The notes beneath the pieces were generated by a model that worked only from the letters and a program-made list of their open reading frames with translations, was not told where the DNA came from and did no database searches. The position numbers and the translations under genes were made by a program. A stretch of DNA of 64,000 bases, from positions 496,001-560,000 of the forward strand of contig CAVWJX010000003.1 of NCBI GenBank assembly GCA_963755435.1, written 5' to 3'. Within the stretch, counting starts at the first letter, position 1. Each line of letters opens with the position of its first letter. Positions 8,642 to 17,937 of this stretch are shown one piece after another. The stretch is from AP-15 sp963755435. GTDB lineage: Bacteria; Pseudomonadota; Alphaproteobacteria; ATCC43930; CGMCC-115725.

Positions 8642-10771
8642 CTATTGAGCCGCAGCGGCGACTTGAGGGTCTGCCGGGGCGAGGCCCATGCCCTCGAACA
8701 GCGGCCGCAGGGTGTCGCCGTCGGGCCGCCAGCGGCCGACCGAGCTGCGATAGATCGGCTGGCGCACCTGGGTGACGCTCGCGGTTTTGACCGGCCGCTC
8801 GGCCCGGTGGAACGCCAGGCAGGCCTCGTCCCAGTCGAGCCCGCAATGGGCGACGATGCGGCGCGCCTGCGGCTCGAAATCGGCGACCAGCGCCTCGTAT
8901 TGCAGGTCGAGCATGACGCCCGGCGGCAGCACCGCGCGCCAATGCTCCATCAGCCCGGCATAGGCCCGGTAATAGCGCCCGAGCTCAGCCAGATCGTAGG
9001 TGAAGGGCTGGGTCTCGAACAGGGTCGAGAAGCACGACAGGCAGGTGTCGACCGGGTCGCGGCAGGTGTGAATGATCCGCGCATTCGGCAGCGCCAGGTG
9101 AATGAGGCCGACAAAGCGGAAATTGGCCGGCAATTTGTCGGTGATCCGCTCGGCCGGGCTGTCCCCGGCGGCGGCGTTGCTGGCGGCGAGATAGTCCTCG
9201 GCGAGGCGGCGAAGCTGCGCCCCGCTCAGCGCCGGCGCCGAGTCGGGGAACGGCGTGTCGCTGGTATGCACGCCGGCGCTGCGCACCGCGCTGCGAAATT
9301 CGGTGCGTTCGCCAGCGGCGAAAACTCGCGGGTGACTGGCCAGGATCTGCTCGACCAGGGTCGAGCCCGAACGCGGCATGCCGAGGATGAAAATCGGCTG
9401 CCGCGAAGGGTGGCCCAGCCCCGATTTTTGCTGCATCAACTCGGCGGTGAACAGCCCGCGGATGCGTTCGATGCGGCCGAGGATCGCCGCCTCGTCATAG
9501 CGGATCTGCTGCCGCCGCAGCGCGTTGCCGGCGAGAAAGTGGCCGAACGAGCGCTGCTGCTCGCCAATGTCGGCGAGCGCCTTGCCCAAGGCGAAATGGA
9601 GCACCGTCTGATCGCCCTGCGGCATCGTCGTCACATCGCGCGCCAGAGCTTCCATCGCGGCGACATGCGGGTCGCCGGCCGTCGATCTGATCGCGCTGAC
9701 CAGGCAGGAATAGCCTTCCGGGTTTCTCGGCTCGAGTGCCACCGCGGTCTCAAAGCAATGGCGCGCCTCGGCGAGCCGGCCGGCCTGCTGAAACGCGACG
9801 CCGAGACTGATCCGGGGCTGCGCCGCAGTGGGCTCGATGGCGATCGCTCTTTGGTAATGCCGGATCGCCTCGTCGTAGCGGTTGAGCCCGCGCAGCGCCG
9901 CGCCGATCTCGATCTCGTCCGCGGCGAGGCCCGGCCGCAGCGCCGCCGCCCTCTCGAAATGCCCGAGCGCCTGCTGATGGCGGCCGAGGGTGACCAGGGT
10001 TTTGCCTAGATTGGCATGGGCCTCGGCAAAATCGGGCCGGATCGCCACCGCCTTCTCGAACCGTTCGATCGCCTCCGTGTAGCGCCGGACCGCATGGAGA
10101 GAGCGGCCGAGGCTGTTCAGCGCCTCGGCATGGTCGGGCCGGATCGCCAGCGCCCGCTGGTGGCAGGCGAGGGCCTCGTCATGGCGCTCGAGGGCGGCGA
10201 GCGCATTGCCGAGATTGCTGTGCGCCTCGGCGAAATCGGGGCGGAGCGCGACCGCCTTCTCAAACCACCCGAGCGCTTCGGCAAAGCGGTTTAGGGCGTG
10301 CAGCGAGGCGCCGAGATTATTGCTCGCCTCGGCATAATCGGGCCGGCTCGCGAGCGCCTTCTCGTAGCACGCGATGGCCTCGTCATGGCGGCCGAGGCTG
10401 CCGAGCGCGTTGCCGAGATTGTTGTGGGCGATCGCGTAGCGCGGGTTGATCGCGATCGCCTGCTGATAGCAGGCCGCCGCCTCGGCATGGCGGCCCTGGC
10501 CATGCAGCGCCAGGCCGAGATTGTTGTGCGCCTCGGCCGCCGCCGGGTTGCGCGCCACCGCCTGGCGCAACAGCTTGACTGCGCTGTCGAGCTGGCCTTG
10601 CTGGGCGCGGATTACCCCGAGCAGCTGGAGTGCGCCGAAATGACCGGGCTCGCGCGCTAGGACCGCGCGGTGCAGCCGGGCGGCGTCGGCCAGCCGGCCC
10701 TGCTGCTGGGCGCCGACCGCCTGCTCGAACAGCTGCGCCGGCGTCGGCGCGGGCGAGAGGCGCGAATTCAA
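8642..10771 (-). CDS. TPR-repeat sulfotransferase family protein (paralogue, first gene of the operon)
   Basis: A 709-residue protein with about ten tetratricopeptide repeats over residues ~10-370 and a sulfotransferase domain over ~430-690. The PAPS loop reads GMPRSGSTLVEQILASHP, identical to the paralogue downstream, and TCRDPVDTCLSCFS follows. The start is a TTG at 10771; no in-frame ATG is close. It is ~75 residues longer than its paralogue because it carries more TPR units, which suggests duplication followed by repeat expansion. No signal peptide or membrane segment is seen. It is the first gene of an operon with the 2OG oxygenase and the second sulfotransferase. Confidence 0.85.
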   Translation of the reverse strand: MNSRLSPAPTPAQLFEQAVGAQQQGRLADAARLHRAVLAREPGHFGALQLLGVIRAQQGQLDSAVKLLRQAVARNPAAAEAHNNLGLALHGQGRHAEAAACYQQAIAINPRYAIAHNNLGNALGSLGRHDEAIACYEKALASRPDYAEASNNLGASLHALNRFAEALGWFEKAVALRPDFAEAHSNLGNALAALERHDEALACHQRALAIRPDHAEALNSLGRSLHAVRRYTEAIERFEKAVAIRPDFAEAHANLGKTLVTLGRHQQALGHFERAAALRPGLAADEIEIGAALRGLNRYDEAIRHYQRAIAIEPTAAQPRISLGVAFQQAGRLAEARHCFETAVALEPRNPEGYSCLVSAIRSTAGDPHVAAMEALARDVTTMPQGDQTVLHFALGKALADIGEQQRSFGHFLAGNALRRQQIRYDEAAILGRIERIRGLFTAELMQQKSGLGHPSRQPIFILGMPRSGSTLVEQILASHPRVFAAGERTEFRSAVRSAGVHTSDTPFPDSAPALSGAQLRRLAEDYLAASNAAAGDSPAERITDKLPANFRFVGLIHLALPNARIIHTCRDPVDTCLSCFSTLFETQPFTYDLAELGRYYRAYAGLMEHWRAVLPPGVMLDLQYEALVADFEPQARRIVAHCGLDWDEACLAFHRAERPVKTASVTQVRQPIYRSSVGRWRPDGDTLRPLFEGMGLAPADPQVAAAAQ

Positions 10772-10897
10772 CCGGACCGCTCCATTGCTGGCTGCTGCCG
10801 GCGGGGATCATACCACGGATCGGCGCGCTCGCGGCTCGCGCAGTCGCGGTGAACGCCGCAAGCGGCGCGGAAATTCCGAGCGGGCGGCGAGCTCGCT

Positions 10898-10914
10898 TGT
10901 CGGAGAATCTTACA
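10898..10914 (+). promoter_or_regulatory. Distal upstream activator motif (site A) of PEP-CTERM gene 1
   Basis: TGTCGGAGAATCTTACA fits YGTCGG-N6-TTACA, a loose dyad ending in TGT/ACA. It lies 145 bases before the -24 element. A near-identical copy sits 141 bases before the sigma-54 element of the second PEP-CTERM gene. It is probably the binding site of a sigma-54 activator such as PrsR (inference). Confidence 0.6.
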
Positions 10915-10990
10915 CTCCGCATGATGGATTTGTTGCAGTGTTAATCACAATGGCTTAGTCTGGAAGGCGTGGGAGATGCCGGCGTATGCG

Positions 10991-11007
10991 CGTCGGTTAA
11001 TTTTACA
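10991..11007 (+). promoter_or_regulatory. Proximal upstream activator motif (site B) of PEP-CTERM gene 1
   Basis: CGTCGGTTAATTTTACA, a second copy of the same motif, lies 52 bases before the -24 element. Site A to site B is 93 bases from start to start; at the second PEP-CTERM gene the figure is 90. Confidence 0.55.
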
Positions 11008-11059
11008 GATCGCCGATCGAAGCCATCGAAAATTTCGTGTAAGCCATTGATGAACAACA

Positions 11060-11076
11060 TTGGCACGAATGATGCT
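11060..11076 (+). promoter_or_regulatory. Sigma-54 (-24/-12) promoter of PEP-CTERM gene 1
   Basis: TTGGCACGAATGATGCT has the invariant GG and GC separated by exactly 10 bases and a perfect TTGGCACG upper half. It agrees with the RpoN consensus YTGGCACG-N4-TTGCW at all but one position of the lower half. Transcription should start near 11087, leaving a leader of ~54 bases before the ATG. Confidence 0.75.
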
Positions 11077-11140
11077 CACGAAGATGTGAACGGGACCCAG
11101 GCCGAACCGCAATCGTCTCGGCGAGCGAGGATAGAGGATC

Positions 11141-11960
11141 ATGCGTAAACATTTGATCGCCACCACCAGCGTTCTGGCATTGCTGGCGTTGTCGGCGACC
11201 GCAGGCGGCGCACGCCAAGACCATCGTCGCCACCATCTACGGCAGCTACGACGCCCAATGCGGCACCAACATCGACTGCACCTTCGGGCGCACCGGCTAC
11301 ACGTTTGCGACCAATGGCGGCACGCAATACGACACGCCGAGCCTATTCATCATCAACGACAGCGCGACCAATACTCTGGATTTGTCCAATATTACCCTGA
11401 CCGGATACCAAGGACGAGTTAACGGGTTGACGTTGAGCGTGCCCGTGACGCCGTTGAGCATCGCGCCGAAGACGATCTACGATTTGACCTGGAACGGCGG
11501 AACGACTGCGGGCAATCTCTTCGCCTATGACTACGACGACGAGTACGGCTCGACCCTGGCCTCGCACACCGGAACCAGCCATGCGCAGGGCTTGGCCGCC
11601 TGCACCGGGCCCGGATCGGTCGGCCTCGGGATCTGCGCCCAGGTCGGAAATTTTGACGTCAGCATGACCGGCACCTTCAACAGCCTTCCGGTCGCTTCCA
11701 ATTTCAGCCCCGACCCGACCCAGGACGGCGGCAACCAGCAGGCGGCGTTTGTCGGCTGGGAAGGGCTCGACCCGAACGGCTGGTCCGAATCGACCTATGA
11801 CAACCATAGCGGCACGACCCCGGGTGTGCTGGCCTATATCTACACCGGAACCGGCAACCAGAAGGTGCCCGAGCCGGGGACGCTCGCCCTGCTCGGCGCC
11901 GGTCTCGGCGCGCTCGGCCTGGTGCGCCGACGCCGCAGGACGCCTGTAGCGACTGTGTAA
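11141..11960 (+). pseudogene. PEP-CTERM sorting-domain protein, one +1 shift in the signal region
   Basis: The first frame from the ATG at 11141 (GAGGATAGAGGATC before it) gives a clean signal peptide, MRKHLIATTSVLALLALSAT. Removing one G near 11204 continues as A-A-A-H-A then KTIVATIYGSYD, a normal signal-peptidase site followed by a ~245-residue secreted domain. The C-terminus is a textbook exosortase signal: VPEPGTLALLGAGLGALGL followed by an Arg-rich tail. Such proteins are exported, cleaved at PEP by an exosortase and linked to the envelope or exopolysaccharide. No exosortase gene is in the window. With one over-call the gene would be intact; as given it is broken. Confidence 0.8.
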
Positions 11961-11983
11961 AAGAAACCGACAGATCTCCGGCT

Positions 11984-12028
11984 CGATGGCGGCTGCCCCA
12001 TGGCGGGGGAGCCGCCATCGCCATTTTT
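11984..12028 (+). terminator. Rho-independent terminator after PEP-CTERM gene 1
   Basis: A perfect 11-bp stem (CGATGGCGGCT with its complement, 11984-11994 and 12010-12020) with a 15-base loop is followed by CCATTTTT. It lies 24 bases after the stop codon. Confidence 0.75.
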
Positions 12029-12159
12029 GCCGCTGGGCCGCGCGATTCGGGCTGGAATGGGCTATAATATCCGGGAACGGTGACGAACTCCTCGCCACCG
12101 AGAACGGCCCGGGGAGCCCAATGGTGCGGGCATGACGCAAGGGGCCGGGGGGGTGCCCG

Positions 12160-13267
12160 ATGCCGGATAGCAGCCCGCAAGACCTGCCGCAAGCCGACGG
12201 AACCGCGGCGCCGCCGTTGTTGGCGCGGGGGCCGGCGCCCGCTGGGCCGCGGGCAAGCCTCGACCCGGCCGAACGCGCCCGGCAGATCGCCGCCGCGCGC
12301 TATCGCCGGCGGGTGCTGCTGGTGCTGCTGGGCCTGGCGGCGGCGCTGGGGCTCTATTGGGGGGCGAGCTACGTCTTCGCCTATACCGACGACGCCTACG
12401 TCACCTCCGATCTGGTCGCTGTCGCGCCGCAGATCACCGGCCGCGTCATCGCCGTGCCGATCGTCGACAACCAGAACGTCACCAAGGGCGCCGTGCTGGC
12501 CCGAGATCGACCCGACGCCGTTCCGGCTGGCGTTGGCCGAGCAGGCGGCCAAGCGGGTCGAGGCCGAGGCGCAGCTCGCGGTCGACCACGACCTGGTCAA
12601 ATCGGCGAAGGCGGTGCGCGACGGGGCGATCGACCAGGCGCGGCTGGCGAGCGACAATCTGCGCCGCGCCGAGCCGGTGGCCGCCGCCGGCTACGTCTCG
12701 CGCCAGGCGCTCGAAGACGCCGCGACCCGGCAGCAGGCGGCGCAGGCGGCGCTGGCCGACGATGAGGCGGCGCTGGCCAAGGCGCGGCAGATGCAGGTCT
12801 TGCACCAGGCGACGGTCAAGGCGATCACCGCCCAGATCGCCTATCTGCAATGGCAGCTCGACCAAACGACGGTGCTGGCGCCGGCCGACGGCACGATCAC
12901 CAATCTGACCTTGCGGGTCGGCGACCAGGCGGTGGCGAACCAGCCGCTGATCGGCCTCGTCGACGCCCATGCCTGGCGCATCCTGGCCAACTACAAGGAA
13001 AACGTGATCCGCCATATGCGGGTCGGCGGCACCGCGTGGGTATGGCTTGACACCTATCCGTGGCATGTCCATCGGGCAGTGATCCAGGGCATCGCCCGCG
13101 GCATCAACCGGGCGCAGACGCCGCGCACCCTATTGCCGTATGTCGCGCCGACCACCGACTGGATCCGGCTCGAGCGGCGCTTTCCGGTGACCCTGCTCCT
13201 GCAGGATTCGCCCCCGGCGCTGGTGCTGCATATGGGCGCCGACGCGCGCGCCCTGATCGTCTATTGA
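12160..13267 (+). pseudogene. HlyD/EmrA-type membrane fusion protein, one +1 shift
   Basis: MPDSSPQDLP begins a cytoplasmic tail of ~50 residues, then one membrane segment (VLLVLLGLAAALGLYWGA) and the barrel-sandwich start YTDDAYVTSDLVAVAPQITG, typical of EmrA and AaeA periplasmic adaptors. A long alpha-hairpin and the second lipoyl half (TVLAPADGTITNLTLRVGDQ) follow. The frame jumps by +1 near 12501, where GGCCCGAG stands for GGCCGAG; correcting it gives ~368 residues. It lies 10 bases before the FUSC-type transporter, so the pair forms a tripartite-style exporter. Confidence 0.8.
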
Positions 13268-13277
13268 GGCCGGCCCG

Positions 13278-14423
13278 GTGCTGCGCGAGGTCCCCGGAGC
13301 GCTGGCCGCGGAACTGCGCTCGCTCGAGTGGCGCGGCCCGCGCGCACTGGAGGCGCTGGAGGCGGCGGCGTCGGTGACCTTGGCCGTGCTCGCCGCGCTG
13401 GCGCTCCATTCCAACGAGCCGTGGTGGGCGGCGATCACCGCGTTCATGGTGACGCGGGCAGCGCCGGCAGTGGCGCTACTGAGGGCCATCATGCGGGTCG
13501 CCGGCAGCATCATCGGAGCGATGGCGGCGCTCGCCATACTGCGGCTGTTCGTGTACCAGTCGCTGCCGTTCTGCCTCAGCCTGTTCGCGCTGTCGGTGAT
13601 CGGCCTGTTCGGCTTTGCGACCTCGCGCTATGGCTACGCTTGGCTGGTCGGCGCGGTGACCGCCTGCCTGATCCTGCTGATGTCGTTCCAAGCGCCGCAA
13701 GGCGCGTTTGCAACCGCGGTCGATCGCGTGGTCGACGTAAGCGTCGGCATCGGCGCCTCCCTGGTGGTATGCCTGTTGAGCCCATTGCCGGCGCAAAGCG
13801 GGCCGGCGCCGGCCGCGGTGTTGGTCGAGCCGCCGCCGCTGGCCTTCTGGCGGCGCCGCTTTGGCGGCGAGCTGCAGCGCTGGCTCGACGGCAAGTGGCC
13901 GCTGGTGATCCATGCCTGCCGCGGCGGGGTGACGGTCATGCTGCTGCCGGCATTGGCCGGGTGGATCGCCCCGGTGAGCCCGGTGACGATGGGGGTGACC
14001 GCGGTCATCGTCATGTCGATCCCGACCACCGCGATCCTGCAATCCGACACCCGCGCCATCATCCAGCGCGCGGCGCACCGGCTGATCGGCTGCCTGCTCG
14101 GCGCGCTCGCCGGCCTCGCCGCTCTGGCCTTTGTCGGCGACGATTTCCTCCTATGGATCGTGCTGATCCCCGCCGGGATCTGGCTGTGCTCGCAGATCCA
14201 GAACGGGACGACCGGCGTCAGCTATATCGGGACCCAGGCGATGTTCGCGTATCTGATGAGCATGCTGCAGGGGCAGGGTCCGCCGTTGACCATAGCCCCC
14301 GGCTTTGCGCGCCTGGTCGGCGTGATGGGCGGCTTGTCGATCCTGTTCGTGGTCACCTTGATCCTGTCGCTAATCCCGCTGCCGCAGCCGGCGCCGGCGC
14401 CGGGCCTCGCCTCCGGCGATTGA
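13278..14423 (+). CDS. FUSC family aromatic-acid-exporter-like membrane protein
   Basis: A 381-residue membrane protein with two blocks of hydrophobic helices (residues ~30-165 and ~215-360). The second block, PAQ-less but rich in V-M-S-I-P, matches the fusaric-acid-resistance/AaeB fold. FUSC proteins work with a HlyD-type adaptor to export aromatic carboxylates and dyes; the adaptor gene ends 10 bases upstream. The start is a GTG at 13278. It is shorter than AaeB (~650 residues) and lacks the large cytoplasmic domain, as in the short FUSC type. The substrate is not determined by the sequence. Confidence 0.75.
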   Translation: MLREVPGALAAELRSLEWRGPRALEALEAAASVTLAVLAALALHSNEPWWAAITAFMVTRAAPAVALLRAIMRVAGSIIGAMAALAILRLFVYQSLPFCLSLFALSVIGLFGFATSRYGYAWLVGAVTACLILLMSFQAPQGAFATAVDRVVDVSVGIGASLVVCLLSPLPAQSGPAPAAVLVEPPPLAFWRRRFGGELQRWLDGKWPLVIHACRGGVTVMLLPALAGWIAPVSPVTMGVTAVIVMSIPTTAILQSDTRAIIQRAAHRLIGCLLGALAGLAALAFVGDDFLLWIVLIPAGIWLCSQIQNGTTGVSYIGTQAMFAYLMSMLQGQGPPLTIAPGFARLVGVMGGLSILFVVTLILSLIPLPQPAPAPGLASGD

Positions 14424-14482
14424 CAAGGCGCCTCGCCGACGGTCTGATCCGCCGTGCAATTACCGGAAATCGGGAGGGCAGA

Positions 14483-15532
14483 TTGGCCAAGTTCAGGATC
14501 GCCACACCGGCGGGGGCGAGCTTTACGGTCGCGGGCGGCGGCTATGGCTACGAGCTGGAGGCGCTGACGCCGATCGACGCCGAGATCTTCGAGATCCCGG
14601 CCGGCTCGGAGGACGAGTTCGTCAATGCCGCGAAGGACGCCGACGCGCTCTACGCCAAGGGCCGGCCGATCACCAAGAAGATGATCGACGGCTTGCGGCG
14701 CTGCAAGATCATCTCGCTCGGCAGTGTGGGGGTCGACACCGTCGATGTCGAGGCGGCGACCCAAAAAGGCATCCCGGTCACCAACTGCCCCGACACCTTT
14801 ATCGAGGAGGTCGCCGACCATGCGATGACCTTGATCCTCGCCACCCATCGCCGGCTGATCGAGCAGGACCGGATGGTGCGCGACGGGCGCTGGTCCGAGG
14901 GGCGGCCGGCCTTGCTCAAAGATCCCGCGGCTGCAGAGGCATGACGCTTGGCCTGATTGCCTTTGGCCATGTGGCGCGCGCGGTCGCCGAGCGGGCCAAG
15001 CCCTTCGGCCTGCACATCATCGCTTACGATCCGTTCATCGAGGAGATGGTGATGACCGAGCGCGGGGTCGAACCGGTCAGCCTGCCGGAGTTGCTGGCCC
15101 GCGCCGACATCCTCTCGATGCATTCGCCGGCCACCGAAAGCGCCCAGCGAATGATCCGCGAGGAGCACTTTCCGCCAGATGAAGAAGACCGCGATCTATG
15201 TCTCGACCGGGCGCGGGCCGACCACCGACGAGGCGGCGCTGATCAAGGCGCTCGACGACGGGCTGATCGCCGGGGCCGGGCTCGACGTCCTCGAAAAGGA
15301 GCCTCCGGGCGGCAACAACCCGCTCTTACGCATGGACAACGTGATCCTGACCGCCCACGTCGCCTCGGCGACGGCAAGGTTCGATCCGGCGCGGCGGCGG
15401 CGGGTCGGGCTCGAACTGTCGCTCGCACTCTCCGGCAAATGGCCGATGTCGTGCGTCAACCCGTCGGTCTTGGCCAAAGGTGACCTCAAGCGCTGGCAGC
15501 CGGTGTCGATGGAGCGCGGCCCGAATTCGTAA
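14483..15532 (+). pseudogene. D-isomer-specific 2-hydroxyacid dehydrogenase (C-terminal-binding-protein type), three +1 shifts
   Basis: The start is a TTG at 14483 behind GGGAGGG. The product would be ~350 residues. It holds the substrate-domain signature ISLGSVGVDTVDVEAATQKG, the dinucleotide loop LGLIAFGHVARAVA in place of G-x-G-x-x-G (third position His), the catalytic region TAIYVSTGRGPTTDE, and GAGLDVLEKEPP near the end. The frame moves by two single insertions near 14919 (AAAG for AAG) and 14936, and by one near 15172 (TTTCC for TTTC). With all three corrected, the join reads K-I-P-R-L-Q-G-M-T-L-G-L-I, as expected for the family. The SMP-30 gene follows 38 bases later and is probably co-transcribed. 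Confidence 0.7.
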
Positions 15533-15570
15533 GGGTGAGGGAGTTGCGCGCCTCATTGATGGAGGAGAGC

Positions 15571-16506
15571 ATGGAAACGCCGGTCCGCTATCCCGATCCC
15601 GGCATCAAGATCCTCGACCCGCGCTTCGCCTCGCTGGTGCTCGGCAACGCTGCCATCGAGCGGATCGCCGGCGATTGCCGCTTCACCGAGGGGCCGGTGT
15701 GGTTCGGCGATGGCCGGTTTCTGCTGTGGAGCGACATTCCGAACGACCGGATCATGAAATGGGAGGAGGAGACCGGCGCGGTTTCGGTATTCCGACGGCC
15801 GTCGCATTACGCCAACGGCAATACCCGCGACCGGCAGGGCCGGCTCGTCACCTGCGAGATGGACGCGCAGCGGCTGACTCGTACCGAATATGACGGCAGG
15901 GTCACGGTGCTGGCGGAAAGCTTCGCCGGCAAGAAGCTGACCGGGCCGAACGATGTGGTGGTCAAATCGGACGGTTCGATCTGGTTCAGCGACAATGGGG
16001 CCGGCACCCGCGGCAATTACCTCGGCCACACGGCACCTTGGGAATTGCCGCTGCGCGTCTATCGGCTCGATCCCGCTACCGGCGAGATGGCGGTCGCGAT
16101 CGGCGACATGGAGCGGCCGAACGGCCTCGCCTTTTCACCCGACGAAAAGTTGCTCTACGTCATCGACACGCCGGGTCCGGGGCGGCGCTCGGTCCAGGTC
16201 TACGATGTCGTCGACGACGGTGCCCGGGCGGTCAACCGGCGCCAGTTCAATGCCGCCGAGCCTGGCGGCAGCGACGGCATGCGGGTCGATATCCACGGCA
16301 ATCTTTGGTGCGCCTGGTCGGGCGGCGAGGCCGAGGACGGCGTCGCCATTTTCGCGCCGGACGGCACGATGATCGGCCGGATCATGCTGCCCGAGCGCTG
16401 CGCCAATCTCTGCTTTGGCGGGGTGAAGCGCAACCGGCTGTTCATGGCGGCGAGCCAGTCGGTCTATGCGCTCTATGTCGAAACCCAGGGTGTGCCGGGC
16501 GGCTAA
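15571..16506 (+). CDS. SMP-30/gluconolactonase/LRE-family lactonase
   Basis: A 311-residue six-bladed beta-propeller enzyme. The ATG at 15571 is chosen because GGAGGAG lies 6 bases before it. Metal ligands expected for the family are visible: Glu40 in FTEGPVW, the Asn of GPNDVV, and the Asp of GGSDGMRVD. GNTRDRQGRLVTCE is the usual second-blade motif. These enzymes hydrolyse sugar or other lactones to free acids. A 2-hydroxyacid dehydrogenase gene precedes it and an HpcH/HpaI aldolase lies nearby, so a sugar-acid catabolic set is plausible. Its last 4 bases overlap the convergent DUF188 gene. Confidence 0.85.
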   Translation: METPVRYPDPGIKILDPRFASLVLGNAAIERIAGDCRFTEGPVWFGDGRFLLWSDIPNDRIMKWEEETGAVSVFRRPSHYANGNTRDRQGRLVTCEMDAQRLTRTEYDGRVTVLAESFAGKKLTGPNDVVVKSDGSIWFSDNGAGTRGNYLGHTAPWELPLRVYRLDPATGEMAVAIGDMERPNGLAFSPDEKLLYVIDTPGPGRRSVQVYDVVDDGARAVNRRQFNAAEPGGSDGMRVDIHGNLWCAWSGGEAEDGVAIFAPDGTMIGRIMLPERCANLCFGGVKRNRLFMAASQSVYALYVETQGVPGG

Positions 16507-16958
16507 CCGCGCAACGCGGCCTGCACCGCGTTGTCGAGCGCGCTCAGGAACCGCGAGCGATCGGCCTTGGCGAACGGCGCTGGTCCCTTGCCGGTGGCGC
16601 CGAGCTCGCGCAAGTGGCGGGCGATCTCGCGCCCGGCCAGCGCATTGCCGATATTGGCGTTGGTGAACGGCCGGCCGGTCGGCGGAACGACGCGCGCGCC
16701 CTTGGCCAGGCAGCGCGCAGCGAGCGGGATATCGGCGGTGACGCAGACATCGGCCGAGCCGATGCGCAGCGCGATCCAGTCATCGGCCGCGTCGGCAGCT
16801 TCGCCGACCAGCACCATGCGCACATAGGAGAGATCAGGCGGGCGGATCGGCCGCGACCCGTTCGAGACGACAAGCACGCCGACCCCCAGCCGGCCGGCGA
16901 CCCGGTACACCTCCTCGCGCACCGGGCACGCATCGGCGTCGATGTAGATCTCGGTCAC
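16503..16958 (-). CDS. YaiI/YqxD (DUF188, UPF0178) family protein
   Basis: A 151-residue protein beginning IYIDADACPVREEVYRVA, the defining N-terminus of DUF188. It continues with VVSNGSRP, GSADVCVTADIPLAARCLAKGA and TNANIG, all conserved in the family. The fold is related to PIN/NYN nucleases and the conserved acidic residues may bind metal, but the biochemical role of this family is not established. The start is a GTG at 16958. Its stop overlaps that of the convergent lactonase gene. Confidence 0.9.
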   Translation of the reverse strand: MTEIYIDADACPVREEVYRVAGRLGVGVLVVSNGSRPIRPPDLSYVRMVLVGEAADAADDWIALRIGSADVCVTADIPLAARCLAKGARVVPPTGRPFTNANIGNALAGREIARHLRELGATGKGPAPFAKADRSRFLSALDNAVQAALRG

Positions 16959-17034
16959 GTAGCCCCTGCCCGAGCGCCGAGCGCGGTTTGCGCCGCCGCT
17001 TGCGGGGGAGGGTTCGGGCGAGGGCCGCCGCGGC

Positions 17035-17841
17035 TCAATACGGGCTGGAGCTGCCGGCGCGCGCCGGGTTCGTCGGCGCCTGGCCGCGCATCTCCTGCAC
17101 CGCGGTAGCCGCGCCCATCGTCACAAACCGGGTGTCGCCGCCGACCGTAACGAATTTGAAGCCCATCTCGATCGCCTTCAGCGCATAGGCCGGCGCGCCG
17201 CAATGCAGGCCCGGCTGCACCTTGTGCCGCTTGCAGGCGTCGACGACTTTTTTCAGCGCCGTCATCATCCACTCGTCCGGCTTGTCGCCGCCCGGATTGT
17301 AGCCCATCGAGATCGACAGATCGCTGGGGCCGACATAGACCGCGTCGAGGCCGGGGGTCGACAGGATCGCGTCCAAGTTGTTCATGGCTTCGACCGTCTC
17401 GATCATGCCAAAGGCGACGACGATGTCGTTGGCCTTGGCGTGATAGTCGGCGCCGCCATAGAGCGAGGCGCGGATCGGCCCCGAACTCCGATAGCCCAAT
17501 GGCGCATAGCGCATCGAGCCGACGAATTTCTCGGCCTCGGCGCGGTTGTTGATCATCGGGCAGACGATGCCGTAGGCGCCGGCGTCGAGCGCCTTTTGAA
17601 TATAGGCCGGGTCGTTCCACGGCACCCGCACCAGCGGCACCGTCTCGGTGGTCGAGATGCCCTGCAGCATGGTCACCATCATCTGGTAGTCGATCATGCC
17701 GTGCTGCATGTCGACGACCAGCGAGTCCCAGCCGGCATGGGCCATGACCTCGGCCGAGAAGCTCGACGGAATGCCGAGCCAGCTGTTGATGACGGGCTTG
17801 CCCGCCTGCCACAATTCGCGCACCCGGTTTGCCCGCGCCAT
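17035..17841 (-). CDS. HpcH/HpaI family aldolase (2-keto-3-deoxy acid type)
   Basis: A 268-residue class II pyruvate aldolase. The catalytic His47 sits in DMQHG, Arg72 in VRVPWND binds the keto acid, and the metal ligands are Glu148 in MIETVEAM and Asp174 in GPSDLS. These are the positions used by 4-hydroxy-2-oxoheptanedioate and 2-keto-3-deoxy-L-rhamnonate aldolases. It splits a 2-keto-4-hydroxy acid to pyruvate and an aldehyde. The ATG at 17841 has AGGAGG nearby. The C-terminal ~20 residues (A-P-T-N-P-A-R-A-G) are an unconserved tail. It is likely part of the same sugar-acid theme as the lactonase and dehydrogenases. Confidence 0.88.
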   Translation of the reverse strand: MARANRVRELWQAGKPVINSWLGIPSSFSAEVMAHAGWDSLVVDMQHGMIDYQMMVTMLQGISTTETVPLVRVPWNDPAYIQKALDAGAYGIVCPMINNRAEAEKFVGSMRYAPLGYRSSGPIRASLYGGADYHAKANDIVVAFGMIETVEAMNNLDAILSTPGLDAVYVGPSDLSISMGYNPGGDKPDEWMMTALKKVVDACKRHKVQPGLHCGAPAYALKAIEMGFKFVTVGGDTRFVTMGAATAVQEMRGQAPTNPARAGSSSPY

Positions 17842-17937
17842 CCGACCCTCCTGTGGAATTCAAGGCCGCGATCCCGCCAGCTAAGCCGCTGGCTGTCAAG
17901 CCTCCCGGTTCGAGGCCGAGGCTCGGGCCAAGGCGGC

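Larger units (their letters stand above)
10772..11140. other. Intergenic control region of the first PEP-CTERM gene
   Basis: This 369-base gap lies between the divergently transcribed sulfotransferase operon and the PEP-CTERM gene. It holds two 17-bp motif copies and one sigma-54 element, listed separately. Its GC content is visibly lower than in the flanking genes. No open frame with coding character was seen in it. Confidence 0.7.

Noticed and set aside
6092..10771. Tandem DNA repeats in the sulfotransferase genes
   Set aside because: The periodicity of about 102 bases is that of the encoded TPR units; it is protein-level repetition and not a separate DNA element.
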